Part shown: one piece after another, positions 45,152 to 54,708 of the stretch | How the letters are laid out: every line of letters begins with the position of its first letter | Numbering within the stretch: the stretch's first letter is position 1 | Assembly: GCF_000631985.1 (NCBI RefSeq) | Contig: NZ_JFYN01000005.1 | Location: forward strand, 124,001-188,000 | Direction: 5' to 3' | DNA length: 64,000 nucleotides | Origin: Pseudomonas sp. RIT288 | GTDB lineage: Bacteria; Pseudomonadota; Gammaproteobacteria; Pseudomonadales; Pseudomonadaceae | Made by a program: the position numbers and the translations under genes | The notes under the pieces: model-generated | Database searches by the model: none | Seen by the model: only the letters and a program-made list of their open reading frames with translations | Told to the model about the DNA's origin: nothing

Positions 45152-47467
45152 ATGTCACGTCAACACGCACAATTGCCGGTCAGTTCACCACGTTTGCTCG
45201 CTTCGGCCATTGGTGTCGCCATCACTGCCGGTTCCGCTGGCCACATGGTGTTCGCCGCAGAAAAGACCGACAGCAAAGCCTCCGGCAATGCCATCGCTCT
45301 GGACGCTACCGCCATCACCGGCGAAGCTCAGGACCCGACGTCCTACCAGGTCGAAAAAGCCTCCTCGCCCAAGTACACCGCGCCGCTGGTCGATACCCCG
45401 CGCTCGGTCACCGTCATCCCGCAACAAGTCCTCAAGGACACCGGCGCCCTGAACATGCAGGACGCGCTGCGCACCGTGCCGGGCATCACCTTCGGTGCCG
45501 GTGAAGGTGGCAACCCGCAGGGCGATCGTCCGTTCATTCGTGGTTTCGACGCCCAAGGCGACACCTACCTCGACGGCGTGCGCGACACCGGTTCGCAGAG
45601 TCGCGAAATCTTTGCCGTGGAAAACATCGAAGTCAGCAAGGGCCCGAACTCGGCCATCGGCGGTCGTGGCGCGGCCGGCGGCAGCATCAACCTGGTGAGC
45701 AAGAAAGCGCACCTGGGCAACTCGTTCGACGGTGGTTTCACCTGGGGCTCCGACCAGACCCAGCGTTACACCCTGGATGGCAACTACCAGTTCAGCGACA
45801 CCGCTGCCGGCCGCCTGAACCTGATGAGCCACGAGAGCAATGTCGCCGGCCGCGACAAGGTCGACTACGATCGCTGGGGCATCGCGCCGTCCCTGGCGTT
45901 TGGCCTGGGTACCGACACCCGCGTCAACCTCGACTACTACCATCTGGAAAGCAACGACACCCCGGACTCGGGCATTCCTTACACCATTCCAAAGGCGGGT
46001 TCGGCTGCCCGCACCAAGTCCAACCCGGACAAGCCGTACGCCGGTGGCGATCACAGCAACTTCTACGGTCTGGATCGCGATTTCCGCAAGGGCCGTACCG
46101 ACACCGCGACCTTCGCCATCGAGCACGACCTGAGCGACTCGCTGACCATCAAGAACACCCTGCGCCACGGCACCAGCATGCAGGATTACATCCTCACCCA
46201 GCCGGACGACAGCAAGGGCAACGTCAACAATGGCAGCGTCTGGCGCCGTGCCAACACGCGGGTCAGCAACACCGAGACCACCACCAACCAGACTGACCTG
46301 TTCGGCAATTTCTACATCGCCGGCTTCAAGAACAGCTTCTCGACAGGTGTGGAATACACCCGCGAGGAAGGCCAGAAGTCTTCGTACAACGTCAACACCG
46401 ACACCACGCCGCGCACCAGTGCCGTGACCAACACTTGCACCCCGTCGATGATCGGCGCGTCCAGCGGCTACAACTGCACCTCGTTGTCGAACCCGAATCC
46501 GAACGATCCGTGGAACGGCGCGATCTCACGCAACTACGCCGGCACCGACACCAAGGCCAACACTTACGCGCTGTATGCGTTCGACACCCTGGAGCTGTCC
46601 GAGCAGTGGCTGGTGAACATGGGCTTGCGTTACGACCACTTCGACACCGACTACAAGACCTACAACAACGCCGGCACCACCACCTCCAAGGGTGATGACA
46701 CCAGCGAGTTCGTCACCGGTCAGTTCGGCGTGGTCTATAAACCGGCGCCGAACGGCAGCATCTACGCCTCCTACGCGACCTCCGCGACGCCACCGGGCAA
46801 CACCCTGGGTGAAGGCCAGGAAGGCAACCCGCTGGGCGGCACCCCGGATCGCAATGGCAACCTGCTCAAGAGCGACATGGAGCCGGAAACCACCAAGAAC
46901 TACGAAATCGGCACCAAGTGGGATCTGTTGAACGATCGTCTGTCGTTGACCGCTGACGTGTTCCGCACCGAGAAAGAAAACGCTCGCGTGCAAGTCGACA
47001 CCACCTCCTACGAGAACGCCGGCAAGACCCGCGTGCAGGGTATCGAGTTGTCGGCCAGCGGCAAGATCACCGACAAGTGGCAAGTGTTCGCCGGCTACGC
47101 TTTCATGGACAGCGAACAAGTCGACGGCGGCCCGATGGGCAGAGCCAACGACGGCAACGAACTGCCGAACACGCCGAAAAACAGCGCCAGCCTGTGGACC
47201 ACTTATCAGGTCACGCCAAAGCTGACCCTCGGTGGTGGTGCCTTCTACGTCGACGACGTGTACGGCAGCGTGGCCAACACCACGATGGTCGATTCCTACG
47301 TACGTTACGACGCGATGGCCGCCTACAAGCTGAGCAAGAACGTCGACCTGCAACTCAACGTGCAGAACCTGACCAACGAAACCTACTACGACAAGGCCTT
47401 CTCGACCCACTTCGCCAACCAGGCGGCGGGCCGTACGGCACTGTTGAGCACCAACTTCCACTTCTGA
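45152..47467 (+). CDS. piuA: TonB-dependent siderophore receptor PiuA (Fiu-type)
   Basis: A 771-aa outer-membrane receptor with a signal peptide at about residues 1-35 (cleavage near VFAA). The plug domain follows (about 60-195: PRSVTVIPQQVLKDTGALN, VPGITFGAGEGG, FIRGFDAQGDTYLDGVRD, KGPNSAIGGRGAAGG), then a 22-strand barrel ending in NFHF with the terminal aromatic residue. There is no N-terminal signalling domain, so it does not act through FecI/FecR. The start is ATG 45152 after GGGGAGGGG; 21 in-frame codons upstream are unsupported. Catecholate substrate is inferred from family. Confidence 0.9.
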   Translation: MSRQHAQLPVSSPRLLASAIGVAITAGSAGHMVFAAEKTDSKASGNAIALDATAITGEAQDPTSYQVEKASSPKYTAPLVDTPRSVTVIPQQVLKDTGALNMQDALRTVPGITFGAGEGGNPQGDRPFIRGFDAQGDTYLDGVRDTGSQSREIFAVENIEVSKGPNSAIGGRGAAGGSINLVSKKAHLGNSFDGGFTWGSDQTQRYTLDGNYQFSDTAAGRLNLMSHESNVAGRDKVDYDRWGIAPSLAFGLGTDTRVNLDYYHLESNDTPDSGIPYTIPKAGSAARTKSNPDKPYAGGDHSNFYGLDRDFRKGRTDTATFAIEHDLSDSLTIKNTLRHGTSMQDYILTQPDDSKGNVNNGSVWRRANTRVSNTETTTNQTDLFGNFYIAGFKNSFSTGVEYTREEGQKSSYNVNTDTTPRTSAVTNTCTPSMIGASSGYNCTSLSNPNPNDPWNGAISRNYAGTDTKANTYALYAFDTLELSEQWLVNMGLRYDHFDTDYKTYNNAGTTTSKGDDTSEFVTGQFGVVYKPAPNGSIYASYATSATPPGNTLGEGQEGNPLGGTPDRNGNLLKSDMEPETTKNYEIGTKWDLLNDRLSLTADVFRTEKENARVQVDTTSYENAGKTRVQGIELSASGKITDKWQVFAGYAFMDSEQVDGGPMGRANDGNELPNTPKNSASLWTTYQVTPKLTLGGGAFYVDDVYGSVANTTMVDSYVRYDAMAAYKLSKNVDLQLNVQNLTNETYYDKAFSTHFANQAAGRTALLSTNFHF

Positions 47468-47469
47468 TC

Positions 47470-47557
47470 CTGTAGGAGCTGCGGCACGCTGCGATCTTTT
47501 GATCTTGATTCTTAAAAACCAACATCAAAAGATCGCAGCGTGCCGCAGCTCCTACAA
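47470..47557. repeat. REPIN (GATC-type)
   Basis: CTGTAGGAGCTGCGGCACGC and its inverted copy ending in GCAGCTCCTACA, three bases after the piuA stop. Confidence 0.9.
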
Positions 47558-47562
47558 AGAAC

Positions 47563-47595
47563 AAAGCCCCGGTCATTCATTTGAACGGGGCTTTT
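47563..47595 (+). terminator. Terminator of piuA
   Basis: AAAGCCCCG / CGGGGCTTTT stem with a 15-nt loop and a short T tract, between piuA and the reductase gene. Confidence 0.75.
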
Positions 47596-47676
47596 GTGCG
47601 TAATCAAAGAAGCTCTCGACAACCCACGGCATAATGCGCGCCGTGAAACATATTTCGAACGGACAAGGCGAGCGAC

Positions 47677-50205
47677 GTGTTGAAGAAAACCCTGTTCCAG
47701 TTGCACTGGTTTTTCGGCATCACTGCCGGGCTGGTGCTGGCCCTGATGGGCATTACCGGTGCCGCCTATTCGTTCCAGGACGAAATCCTGCGGGCGCTGA
47801 ACCCGTCGGTGTTGCAGGTGGAAAAGCAGGTCGCTGGCGTCCTGCCTCCCGTCGAGCTGGTGGAACACATCGAAGCGACTTCCGGCAAGAAAGTCGCGAT
47901 GCTCTGGGTCGAGACCGACAGCGGCAACGCCGCACGCGTCTACTTCACCCCGCCCAAAGGCGAACGTCGTGGCGAGATGCGCTACTTCGATCCGTATACC
48001 GGCAAGTTCATGGGCGACGCGGTTGGCCAGGATTTCTTCGGCCTGATGCTGCAACTGCACCGCTTCCTCGCCATGGGCGATACCGGGCGCAACATCACCG
48101 GCGCCTGCACCCTGATCCTGCTGTTCTTCTGCCTCTCCGGGCTGTACCTGCGCTGGCCGCGACAGTGGAACAGCTGGCGCGTGTGGCTGACCCTCGACTG
48201 GAAGAAAAAGGGCCGCAGCTTCAATTGGGATCTGCACTCGGTGGCCGGCACCTGGTGTTTGCTGGTGTATCTGCTGCTGGCGTTGACCGGGTTGTCGTGG
48301 TCGTACGAGTGGTACAACAAGGGTCTGACCAAACTGCTTTCCGACGCGCCGCAAAACGAGCGCGTGCGCGGCGGTCGCGGGCCGGCGCCGGAAGGCCCGG
48401 CACCGACGGCCGACTACGCGGCGATGTGGAGCAGCATCTACAGCGCTGCCGGCCCGGGCCTGTCGGCCTACAACATCCGCATGCCGCCAGTGGCCGGGCA
48501 ACCGGCGACCGTGTTCTATCTGCTCGACAGCTCGCCGCATGATCGCGCGCTGAATCAGATCACCCTCGACCCGGCCACCGGCGTCGTCAAACGCGTCGAC
48601 CGCTATGCCGACAAGAGCTTCAAGGCGCAGCTGTTGACCAGCATTTACGCGCTGCACGTCGGCAGCTATTTCGGCCTGGTCGGACGAATCATCGTCACCC
48701 TCGCCGCCGTGTGCATGCCGCTGTTTTTCATTACCGGGTGGCTGCTGTATCTGGATCGCCGACGCAAGAAAAAGCAGATTCAGGACGCGCGCAAAGGTCT
48801 TCAGGCACCCGCCGCTGATGAACCGGCATGGCTGGTGGGTTTCGCCAGCCAGAGCGGTTTTGCCGAACAGTTGGCGTGGCAGACCGCCGGGCAATTGCAG
48901 GCCGCCGGCTTGCCGGTGAAGGTGCAGCCACTGGCGAATGTCAGCGCAGAAGATCTGCGCGAATCGAACCACGCGCTGTTCGTGGTCAGCACGTTCGGCG
49001 ACGGCGAAGCACCGGACAGCGCGCGCGGTTTCGAGCGCAAAGTACTGCGCGATGCCGCCAGCTTCGACAGCCTGAACTATGCGGTGCTGGGCCTCGGCGA
49101 CCGCCAGTACCAGCATTTCTGCGGCTTCGCCCGACGCCTGCATCAGTGGCTCGGCGAGCACGGCGGCAAGACCCTGTTCGCCCCGGTCGAAGTCGATAGC
49201 GGCGACCCGTACGCCCTGCGTCACTGGCAGACGCAGCTCGACCTGATCACCGGACAAGCGCCAGTCGACACCTGGCAAGCACCGAGCTACGACAACTGGA
49301 CGCTGCTGCGCCGCCACCTGATGAACCCCGACAGCAGCGGCGCGCCGGTGTACCTGTTGGGCCTGAAGGCGCCGAGCACCAGCAGCTGGCTGGCCGGCGA
49401 CCTGGTGGAAGTGCTGCCGCGCAACTGCCCCTGGGCCATCGAACACTTCCTCGACGGCCTCGGCATTCGTGGCGAAACCACGGTGAAGATCAACGGCCTC
49501 GAAGAGCCACTGGAAATCGCCCTCGCCAGCCGCCAGTTACCCGAACATCGTGCGCATCTGGTCGGCCTGCATGCGCAAGCGCTGGTGGATGCGATGGTGC
49601 CGCTGGCCATGCGCGAATATTCGATCGCCTCGATTGCCGCCGACGGCGTGCTGGAGCTGATCGTGCGCCAGGAACAACACGCCGATGGCAGCCTGGGCAT
49701 TGCTTCCGGCTGGCTGACCGAGCATGCGTCCGTGGGCGGCAGCATCAGCCTGCGCGTACGGCGCAACAGTGGCTTCCACCTGCCGAACCAACCAGTGCCG
49801 ATGATTCTGCTGGGCAACGGCACCGGCCTCGCCGGGTTGCGCAGTCTGCTCAAAGCACGCATCGCCGACGGTCAGCAGCGTCACTGGCTGCTGTTCGGCG
49901 AGCGCAATCGCGAGCACGATTTCCTCTGCCGGGCGGAGCTGGAAGAGTGGCTGATCAATGGTGATCTGACACGACTGGATCTGGCGTTTTCGCGGGATCA
50001 GGCGCAAAAGATTTACGTCCAGGATCGCCTGCGCGAATCTGCTGACGAACTGCAGAAATGGCTGGCTGAGGGTGCGGTGATCTACATTTGCGGCAGCCTG
50101 CAGGGCATGGCTTCTGGCGTCGATCAGGCACTCAACGACATCCTCGGCGCCACCGAAGTCGAACGCCTGATCGAACAGGGCCGCTATCGCCGCGACGTGT
50201 ACTGA
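47677..50205 (+). CDS. PepSY-TM, flavodoxin and FNR fusion reductase (PiuB/sulfite-reductase-flavoprotein type)
   Basis: An 842-aa inner-membrane flavoprotein with three parts. First, a PepSY-associated transmembrane region (about 1-365: helices at [40 protein letters not shown] and [20 protein letters not shown]). Second, a flavodoxin domain (about 385-525: [26 protein letters not shown]). Third, an FNR-type FAD/NADPH domain ([38 protein letters not shown]). It likely transfers NADPH electrons across the membrane, perhaps to reduce ferric siderophores. The GTG at 47677 has only a weak RBS. Confidence 0.88.
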   Translation: MLKKTLFQLHWFFGITAGLVLALMGITGAAYSFQDEILRALNPSVLQVEKQVAGVLPPVELVEHIEATSGKKVAMLWVETDSGNAARVYFTPPKGERRGEMRYFDPYTGKFMGDAVGQDFFGLMLQLHRFLAMGDTGRNITGACTLILLFFCLSGLYLRWPRQWNSWRVWLTLDWKKKGRSFNWDLHSVAGTWCLLVYLLLALTGLSWSYEWYNKGLTKLLSDAPQNERVRGGRGPAPEGPAPTADYAAMWSSIYSAAGPGLSAYNIRMPPVAGQPATVFYLLDSSPHDRALNQITLDPATGVVKRVDRYADKSFKAQLLTSIYALHVGSYFGLVGRIIVTLAAVCMPLFFITGWLLYLDRRRKKKQIQDARKGLQAPAADEPAWLVGFASQSGFAEQLAWQTAGQLQAAGLPVKVQPLANVSAEDLRESNHALFVVSTFGDGEAPDSARGFERKVLRDAASFDSLNYAVLGLGDRQYQHFCGFARRLHQWLGEHGGKTLFAPVEVDSGDPYALRHWQTQLDLITGQAPVDTWQAPSYDNWTLLRRHLMNPDSSGAPVYLLGLKAPSTSSWLAGDLVEVLPRNCPWAIEHFLDGLGIRGETTVKINGLEEPLEIALASRQLPEHRAHLVGLHAQALVDAMVPLAMREYSIASIAADGVLELIVRQEQHADGSLGIASGWLTEHASVGGSISLRVRRNSGFHLPNQPVPMILLGNGTGLAGLRSLLKARIADGQQRHWLLFGERNREHDFLCRAELEEWLINGDLTRLDLAFSRDQAQKIYVQDRLRESADELQKWLAEGAVIYICGSLQGMASGVDQALNDILGATEVERLIEQGRYRRDVY

Positions 50206-50212
50206 CTGACTC

Positions 50213-50294
50213 CTGTAGAAGCTGCCGCAGGCTGCGATCTTTTGATCTTGTTGTTGAAAAATCAAAAGATCGCAGCCTGCGGCAGCTCCTACAG
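50213..50294. repeat. REPIN (GATC-type)
   Basis: CTGTAGAAGCTGCCGCAGGC and inverted copy ending in CAGCTCCTACAG, filling the convergent gap between the reductase and PhoD genes. Confidence 0.9.
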
Positions 50295-50303
50295 GTGGAG
50301 TGA

Positions 50304-51845
50304 TCAGACGGGCTGCAATTTCTGCTCGAAAACCGCTACCCCATTCAAATCCCGCAACACCACACTCATCTCCCCGCTCTGCCCTTCGATGTTCACCTCG
50401 CCAAAGAACTGAAACCCGGCAAACGGTGAAGCATTCTGGGTCGGCGGGGCCTTCTGGAACACCACTTCCGGGCCGAAGGTCTTGTCCAGCGGATTAGGCC
50501 CGAAACTCCCGGCGTTCAGTGGCCCGGCGACAAACTCCCAGAACGGTTCGAAATCCTGAAACGCCGCACGGTCCGGGTGGTAATGATGCGCCGCGCAGTA
50601 ATGCACGTCGGCGGTCAGAAACACGAAGTTGCGCACCTGCTGCGCCCGCAGAAAACCGAGCAGCTCGGCGACTTCCAGCTCACGTCCCTGCGCCGGGCCG
50701 GGATCGCCGTTGGCCACGGCCTCCCAACGTGCGACGCCCGGGCTGACCTCTCCGTCGGGCACGCCGAGGCCGATCGGCATGTCGGCGGCGATCACCTTCC
50801 ACTGCGCCTTGGAGTGCTTCAAGCCACGCTTGAGCCAGTCCAGTTGCTCACGCCCCAAAAACGGTTTTGCCGCGCCGAGATTGTCGTCGTTGGCCCCGCG
50901 ATAGCTGCGCATGTCGAGCACGAACACATCGAGCATCGGCCCGTAACCGAGCTTGCGATAAATCCGCCCGCCACCGTCGGCCGCCTGCAAACGCATCGGC
51001 GAATATTCCAGCCAGGCCTTGCGCGCACGGCCGACCAGGGTGTGGATATCTTTTTCCTGATAACGCTCGTCGAGCTGCTTGCCCGGCGACCAGTTGTTGA
51101 CCACTTCGTGGTCGTCCCACTGCCAGATCTGCAGGACTTCGGCGTTGAAGCGACGGATGTTTTCGTCCATCAGGTTGTAGCGGTAATTGCCGCGATAATC
51201 GTCGAGGGTCTGCGCGACTTTGCTCTTGGCTTCGGTAGTGAGGTTGCGCCAGATCCGCCCGCCTTCGGTGGTCAGTTGCGCCGGCACCGGGCCGTCGGCG
51301 TAGATGGTGTCGCCGCTGTGGATAAAGAAGTCCGGCAGGCGCAGGCGCATGGATTCGTAGATGCGCATGCCGCCGATGTCCGGGTTGATGCCGAAGCCCT
51401 GGCCGACGGTGTCGCCACTCCAGACGAAACGGATATTACGCCGCGCCTTCGGAGCGCTGCGCAAATGGCCGAGCCACGGTTCGCTGGCGACGCCGGATTG
51501 TGCGTCCTTGAAATACACCCGATAGAAAATTGCCTGATCGGCGGGCAGCCCGGTGAGTTCGACGCGGGCGGTGAAGTCGGTGCGCGCATCGGCCAGTGGC
51601 GAGACTACACGGCGCGGGTGACGAAACTGACTGCGGGTGTCCCACTCGACCACCATCCGCGCCGGACGGTCGCTGCGGCTCCAGATCATCGCGCGGTCGC
51701 CTTTCAGGTCGCCGGACTGCACGCCGTCGGTGAGTTGCGGCCGATCCTTGACCGACGCGATCACCGCCGGCGCCAGCCCCGGCATCAGCAGCCCGGCACC
51801 GACAACCTGCATGACCCGCCGACGACCGATGTTGAAATCGCTCAT
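50304..51845 (-). CDS. phoD: PhoD-like alkaline phosphatase/phosphodiesterase, Tat-exported
   Basis: A 513-aa secreted phosphatase with a Tat signal (MSDFNIGRRRVMQVVGAG; twin Arg then hydrophobic run, about residues 1-31). An N-terminal PhoD_N beta domain is followed by the metallophosphatase domain: SGDTIYADG (about 175-185), QWDDHEVVNNW (about 240-250), ADMPIG and TADVHYCAAHH. These match the iron/calcium PhoD active site. It releases phosphate from phosphodiesters and monoesters in the periplasm or outside. No Pho box was recognised upstream, where a REPIN lies. Confidence 0.88.
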   Translation of the reverse strand: MSDFNIGRRRVMQVVGAGLLMPGLAPAVIASVKDRPQLTDGVQSGDLKGDRAMIWSRSDRPARMVVEWDTRSQFRHPRRVVSPLADARTDFTARVELTGLPADQAIFYRVYFKDAQSGVASEPWLGHLRSAPKARRNIRFVWSGDTVGQGFGINPDIGGMRIYESMRLRLPDFFIHSGDTIYADGPVPAQLTTEGGRIWRNLTTEAKSKVAQTLDDYRGNYRYNLMDENIRRFNAEVLQIWQWDDHEVVNNWSPGKQLDERYQEKDIHTLVGRARKAWLEYSPMRLQAADGGGRIYRKLGYGPMLDVFVLDMRSYRGANDDNLGAAKPFLGREQLDWLKRGLKHSKAQWKVIAADMPIGLGVPDGEVSPGVARWEAVANGDPGPAQGRELEVAELLGFLRAQQVRNFVFLTADVHYCAAHHYHPDRAAFQDFEPFWEFVAGPLNAGSFGPNPLDKTFGPEVVFQKAPPTQNASPFAGFQFFGEVNIEGQSGEMSVVLRDLNGVAVFEQKLQPV

Positions 51846-51914
51846 GCTGTTCTCCCTGGAAAAAGGAAAACTTAAGCACGCCTGTATGAACTCGCCATGA
51901 CACCACTAACCATT

Positions 51915-52001
51915 GTGGGAGCGAGCCTGCTCGCGAAAGCGGTGTACCAGTCAACATACATGTCGCTGGCAGATTGCATTCGCGAGCAGGCTCGCTCCCA
52001 C
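51915..52001. repeat. REPIN (GAGC AGG CTCGC-type)
   Basis: GTGGGAGCGAGCCTGCTCGC at 51915 and the inverted copy ending at 52001, between phoD and fruA. Confidence 0.9.
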
Positions 52002-52021
52002 AGGGGGATTTGCGTTGCCCG

Positions 52022-53755
52022 TCAGGCCTTCGCCGGTTCCAGCGCCAGCTCGACGGCTTCCGGGCGCTTGACCGTCGCATAGACAACGGCCGTCAACAAA
52101 CTCCCCGCCACAATCGCCAGCAAATACAGCAACGCATGATTGATCGCATTCGGGATCGCCAGCACAAACAAGCCCCCGTGCGGCGCCATCAGTTTGCAGC
52201 CGAAGTACATCGACAAGGCGCCGGTCAACGCACCGCCGGCGATGCTCGCCGGGATCACCCGCAGCGGGTCTTTCGCGGCAAACGGAATCGCCCCTTCGGA
52301 GATGAAACACAGCCCCAGCACCAGCGCCGCTTTACCGGCCTCGCGCTCGGTCTGGGCGAACTTGCGGCGGGCGATGAACGTGGCGATGCCCAGCCCGATT
52401 GGCGGCACCATGCCGGCAGCCATGGTCGCGGCCATCGGCGCGTAACTCTGCGAAGCCAGCAGCCCGACCGAGAACGCATACGCGGCCTTGTTGATCGGTC
52501 CGCCGAGATCGACGCACATCATGCCGCCGAGCAATACACCGAGCAGGATCGCGTTGGTGGTGCCCATGCTGTCGAGAAAATGCGTCAGCGCCGCGAGCAT
52601 CCCCGCGACCGGTTTACCGACCACGTAGATCATCACCAGACCGGTGATCAGGCTGGCGAACAACGGAATGATCAGAATCGGTTTCAGCGCTTCAAGACTT
52701 TGCGGCAAAGCGACGTAGCGACTGATGGCCTTGGCCGCATAACCGGCGATAAACCCGGCGACGATCCCGCCGATGAACCCGGCCCCCAGCGTACTGGCGA
52801 GCAAGCCACCAATCATCCCCGGCGCCAGGCCCGGGCGGTCGGCGATCGAGTAGGCGATGTAACCGGCGAGCAGCGGCACCATCAGCTTGAACGCGGTCTC
52901 GCCGCCGATCTGCATCAACGCCGCCGCCAGCGTGCCCTCTTCCTTGAACGCGGTGATGCCGAAGACGAACGACAAGGCGATCATCAGACCACCGGCCACC
53001 ACCATCGGCAGCATGAACGAGACACCGGTCAGCAGGTGTTTGTAAACGCCGGTTTTCTCTTGCCTGGCCGGCGCCTTGCCGTCGCTCGCAGCGCTTTCCA
53101 CCTGAGCTTCGGCGAGGGCTTTTTTCAGTGTGGCTTCGGATTGCTTGAGCGCAATGCCGGTGCCGCAGCGATAGATTTTCTTGCCGGCAAAACGCTCGGT
53201 GGCGACTTCGATGTCCGCCGCCAGCAACACCACGTCAGCCTCGGCAATCGCCGTCGCGCCGAGCGGGGTTTTCGCGCCGACCGAACCCTGGGTTTCGACG
53301 TGCAGTTCATAGCCCAGACGCTTGGCCGTCTGCTGCAACGCCTCGGCGGCCATGAAGGTGTGGGCCACCCCGGTCGGGCAAGCAGTGATCGCGACGATGC
53401 GTGGCGCACGTGGCGCAGCGGCAACCGGGGCGGCTTCGCTGGCGACGTAAACTTCGGCCTCTTCGGCACCGCGACGCAGCACCGCTTCCACATCCTGCAG
53501 GGCTTGCGCCGGGGCGATGCGGAATACGCGCTTGCCGGCAAAACGACGCATGTCGACGTCACCAGTGGCGACCAGCAACACCCACTCCGCCGCCTCAATG
53601 GTGGCGGCCGACAATTCGCGCTCCGGGTGCGCCGCATCGACCACTTCAACGCTGGTGCTCCAGCCCTGACGCTGGGCCGCCGCATCGAGCAGGCGGGCGC
53701 ACAGCACACTGGTGACCATGCCGTTCGGGCAGGACGTGACAATGGCTAATTTCAT
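52022..53755 (-). CDS. fruA: Fructose PTS permease, EIIB'BC
   Basis: A 577-aa fructose-specific permease. A degenerate first EIIB domain has Cys9 (VTSCPNGMVTS). A second EIIB (about 120-220) has ITACPTGVAHTFMAAEAL, whose Cys receives phosphate from FruB. The EIIC domain (about 235-570, about eight helices, GVYKHLLTGVSFMLPMVVAG) transports and phosphorylates fructose to fructose-1-phosphate. The start is ATG 53755 after GAGGG; in-frame codons further upstream overlap fruK in another frame. It is the last gene of fruBKA. Confidence 0.93.
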   Translation of the reverse strand: MKLAIVTSCPNGMVTSVLCARLLDAAAQRQGWSTSVEVVDAAHPERELSAATIEAAEWVLLVATGDVDMRRFAGKRVFRIAPAQALQDVEAVLRRGAEEAEVYVASEAAPVAAAPRAPRIVAITACPTGVAHTFMAAEALQQTAKRLGYELHVETQGSVGAKTPLGATAIAEADVVLLAADIEVATERFAGKKIYRCGTGIALKQSEATLKKALAEAQVESAASDGKAPARQEKTGVYKHLLTGVSFMLPMVVAGGLMIALSFVFGITAFKEEGTLAAALMQIGGETAFKLMVPLLAGYIAYSIADRPGLAPGMIGGLLASTLGAGFIGGIVAGFIAGYAAKAISRYVALPQSLEALKPILIIPLFASLITGLVMIYVVGKPVAGMLAALTHFLDSMGTTNAILLGVLLGGMMCVDLGGPINKAAYAFSVGLLASQSYAPMAATMAAGMVPPIGLGIATFIARRKFAQTEREAGKAALVLGLCFISEGAIPFAAKDPLRVIPASIAGGALTGALSMYFGCKLMAPHGGLFVLAIPNAINHALLYLLAIVAGSLLTAVVYATVKRPEAVELALEPAKA

Positions 53756-53766
53756 GACAAACCCTC

Positions 53767-54708
53767 TTATTGTTCTGTCAGGGGACGCACGCGTACGCCC
53801 TGTTCGAGCTGCGCCAGTTGCGCCGCATCGTTGATGCCGAAACCGATCTGCGTCACCGCCATCGCGGCAATCGCCGTGGCCGTGCGCAGGGTCTGCTCGG
53901 GAGTATCGGCACTGAGCAGACCGTGGAGCATGCCGGCCAGCAGCGAATCGCCGGCCCCTACCGTGCTGGCAACAGTCACCTTCGGCGGCGTGGCATGCAG
54001 CGCCGAGCCGACGCTGAACCAGTTCACACCGTCGGCACCGTGGGAAATCACCACGTGCTCGATGCCCTTGGCGTGCAGGCACGCCGCTGCCTGCGCTTCG
54101 GCGGCGTGCGAAACCACATCGCAATCGAGCGCATCGGCGAGTTCTTCGGTGTTCGGCTTGATCAGCCACGGGCGCGCTTCAATGGCCGCGCGCAAGGCTT
54201 CACCACTGCTGTCGAGGGCGACCTTCAGACCGAGGCCGTTCAGGCGTTCGATCAACTCGCGCAACCACTGCGCGGTGACACCGCGCGGCAGACTGCCGGC
54301 GACCACCACCGCGTCATGCCCCGGGGCGATCTGCAGCAGACGCTCAAGCAACGCCTGCTGCGCCGCCGCGTCGACAACCGGCCCCGGGCCGTTGATGTCG
54401 GTGATGCGACCGTCGTGCTCGGCGACCTTGATGTTACTGCGCGTCTCCCCCGGCACGCGGATGAACGCGTCGATAAAGCCGCGCTTGGCGAACAGGGTTT
54501 CGAAGGCTTGCAGATTGTCTTCGCCGAGAAAGCCGCTGACCGTCAGTTGATGCCCGAGGTCTGCGAGTACCTGGGCGACGTTCACGCCTTTGCCGGCGGC
54601 GTGGGTGTGCATCTCGTCGCTGCGGTTGACCTGACCGGCCTCCAGGCGTGACAACTCGACCGTGAGGTCCAGCGCCGGATTGAGGGTCAGGGTGAGAATC
54701 TTGGCCAT
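53767..54708 (-). CDS. fruK: 1-phosphofructokinase
   Basis: A 313-aa PfkB-family kinase converting fructose-1-phosphate to fructose-1,6-bisphosphate. N-terminal LNPALDLTVELSRLEAGQVN and AAGKGVNVAQVLADLG bind the sugar phosphate. The C-terminal signature STVGAGDSLLAGML contains the catalytic Asp. Its ATG shares the junction with the fruB stop, so the genes overlap and are coupled. Confidence 0.94.
   Translation of the reverse strand: MAKILTLTLNPALDLTVELSRLEAGQVNRSDEMHTHAAGKGVNVAQVLADLGHQLTVSGFLGEDNLQAFETLFAKRGFIDAFIRVPGETRSNIKVAEHDGRITDINGPGPVVDAAAQQALLERLLQIAPGHDAVVVAGSLPRGVTAQWLRELIERLNGLGLKVALDSSGEALRAAIEARPWLIKPNTEELADALDCDVVSHAAEAQAAACLHAKGIEHVVISHGADGVNWFSVGSALHATPPKVTVASTVGAGDSLLAGMLHGLLSADTPEQTLRTATAIAAMAVTQIGFGINDAAQLAQLEQGVRVRPLTEQ

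Noticed and set aside
47512..49446. 644-codon minus-strand open frame
   Set aside because: Antisense to the PepSY-flavodoxin reductase; low-complexity composition, no recognisable domain, and it starts in the reductase frame and ends in a REPIN.
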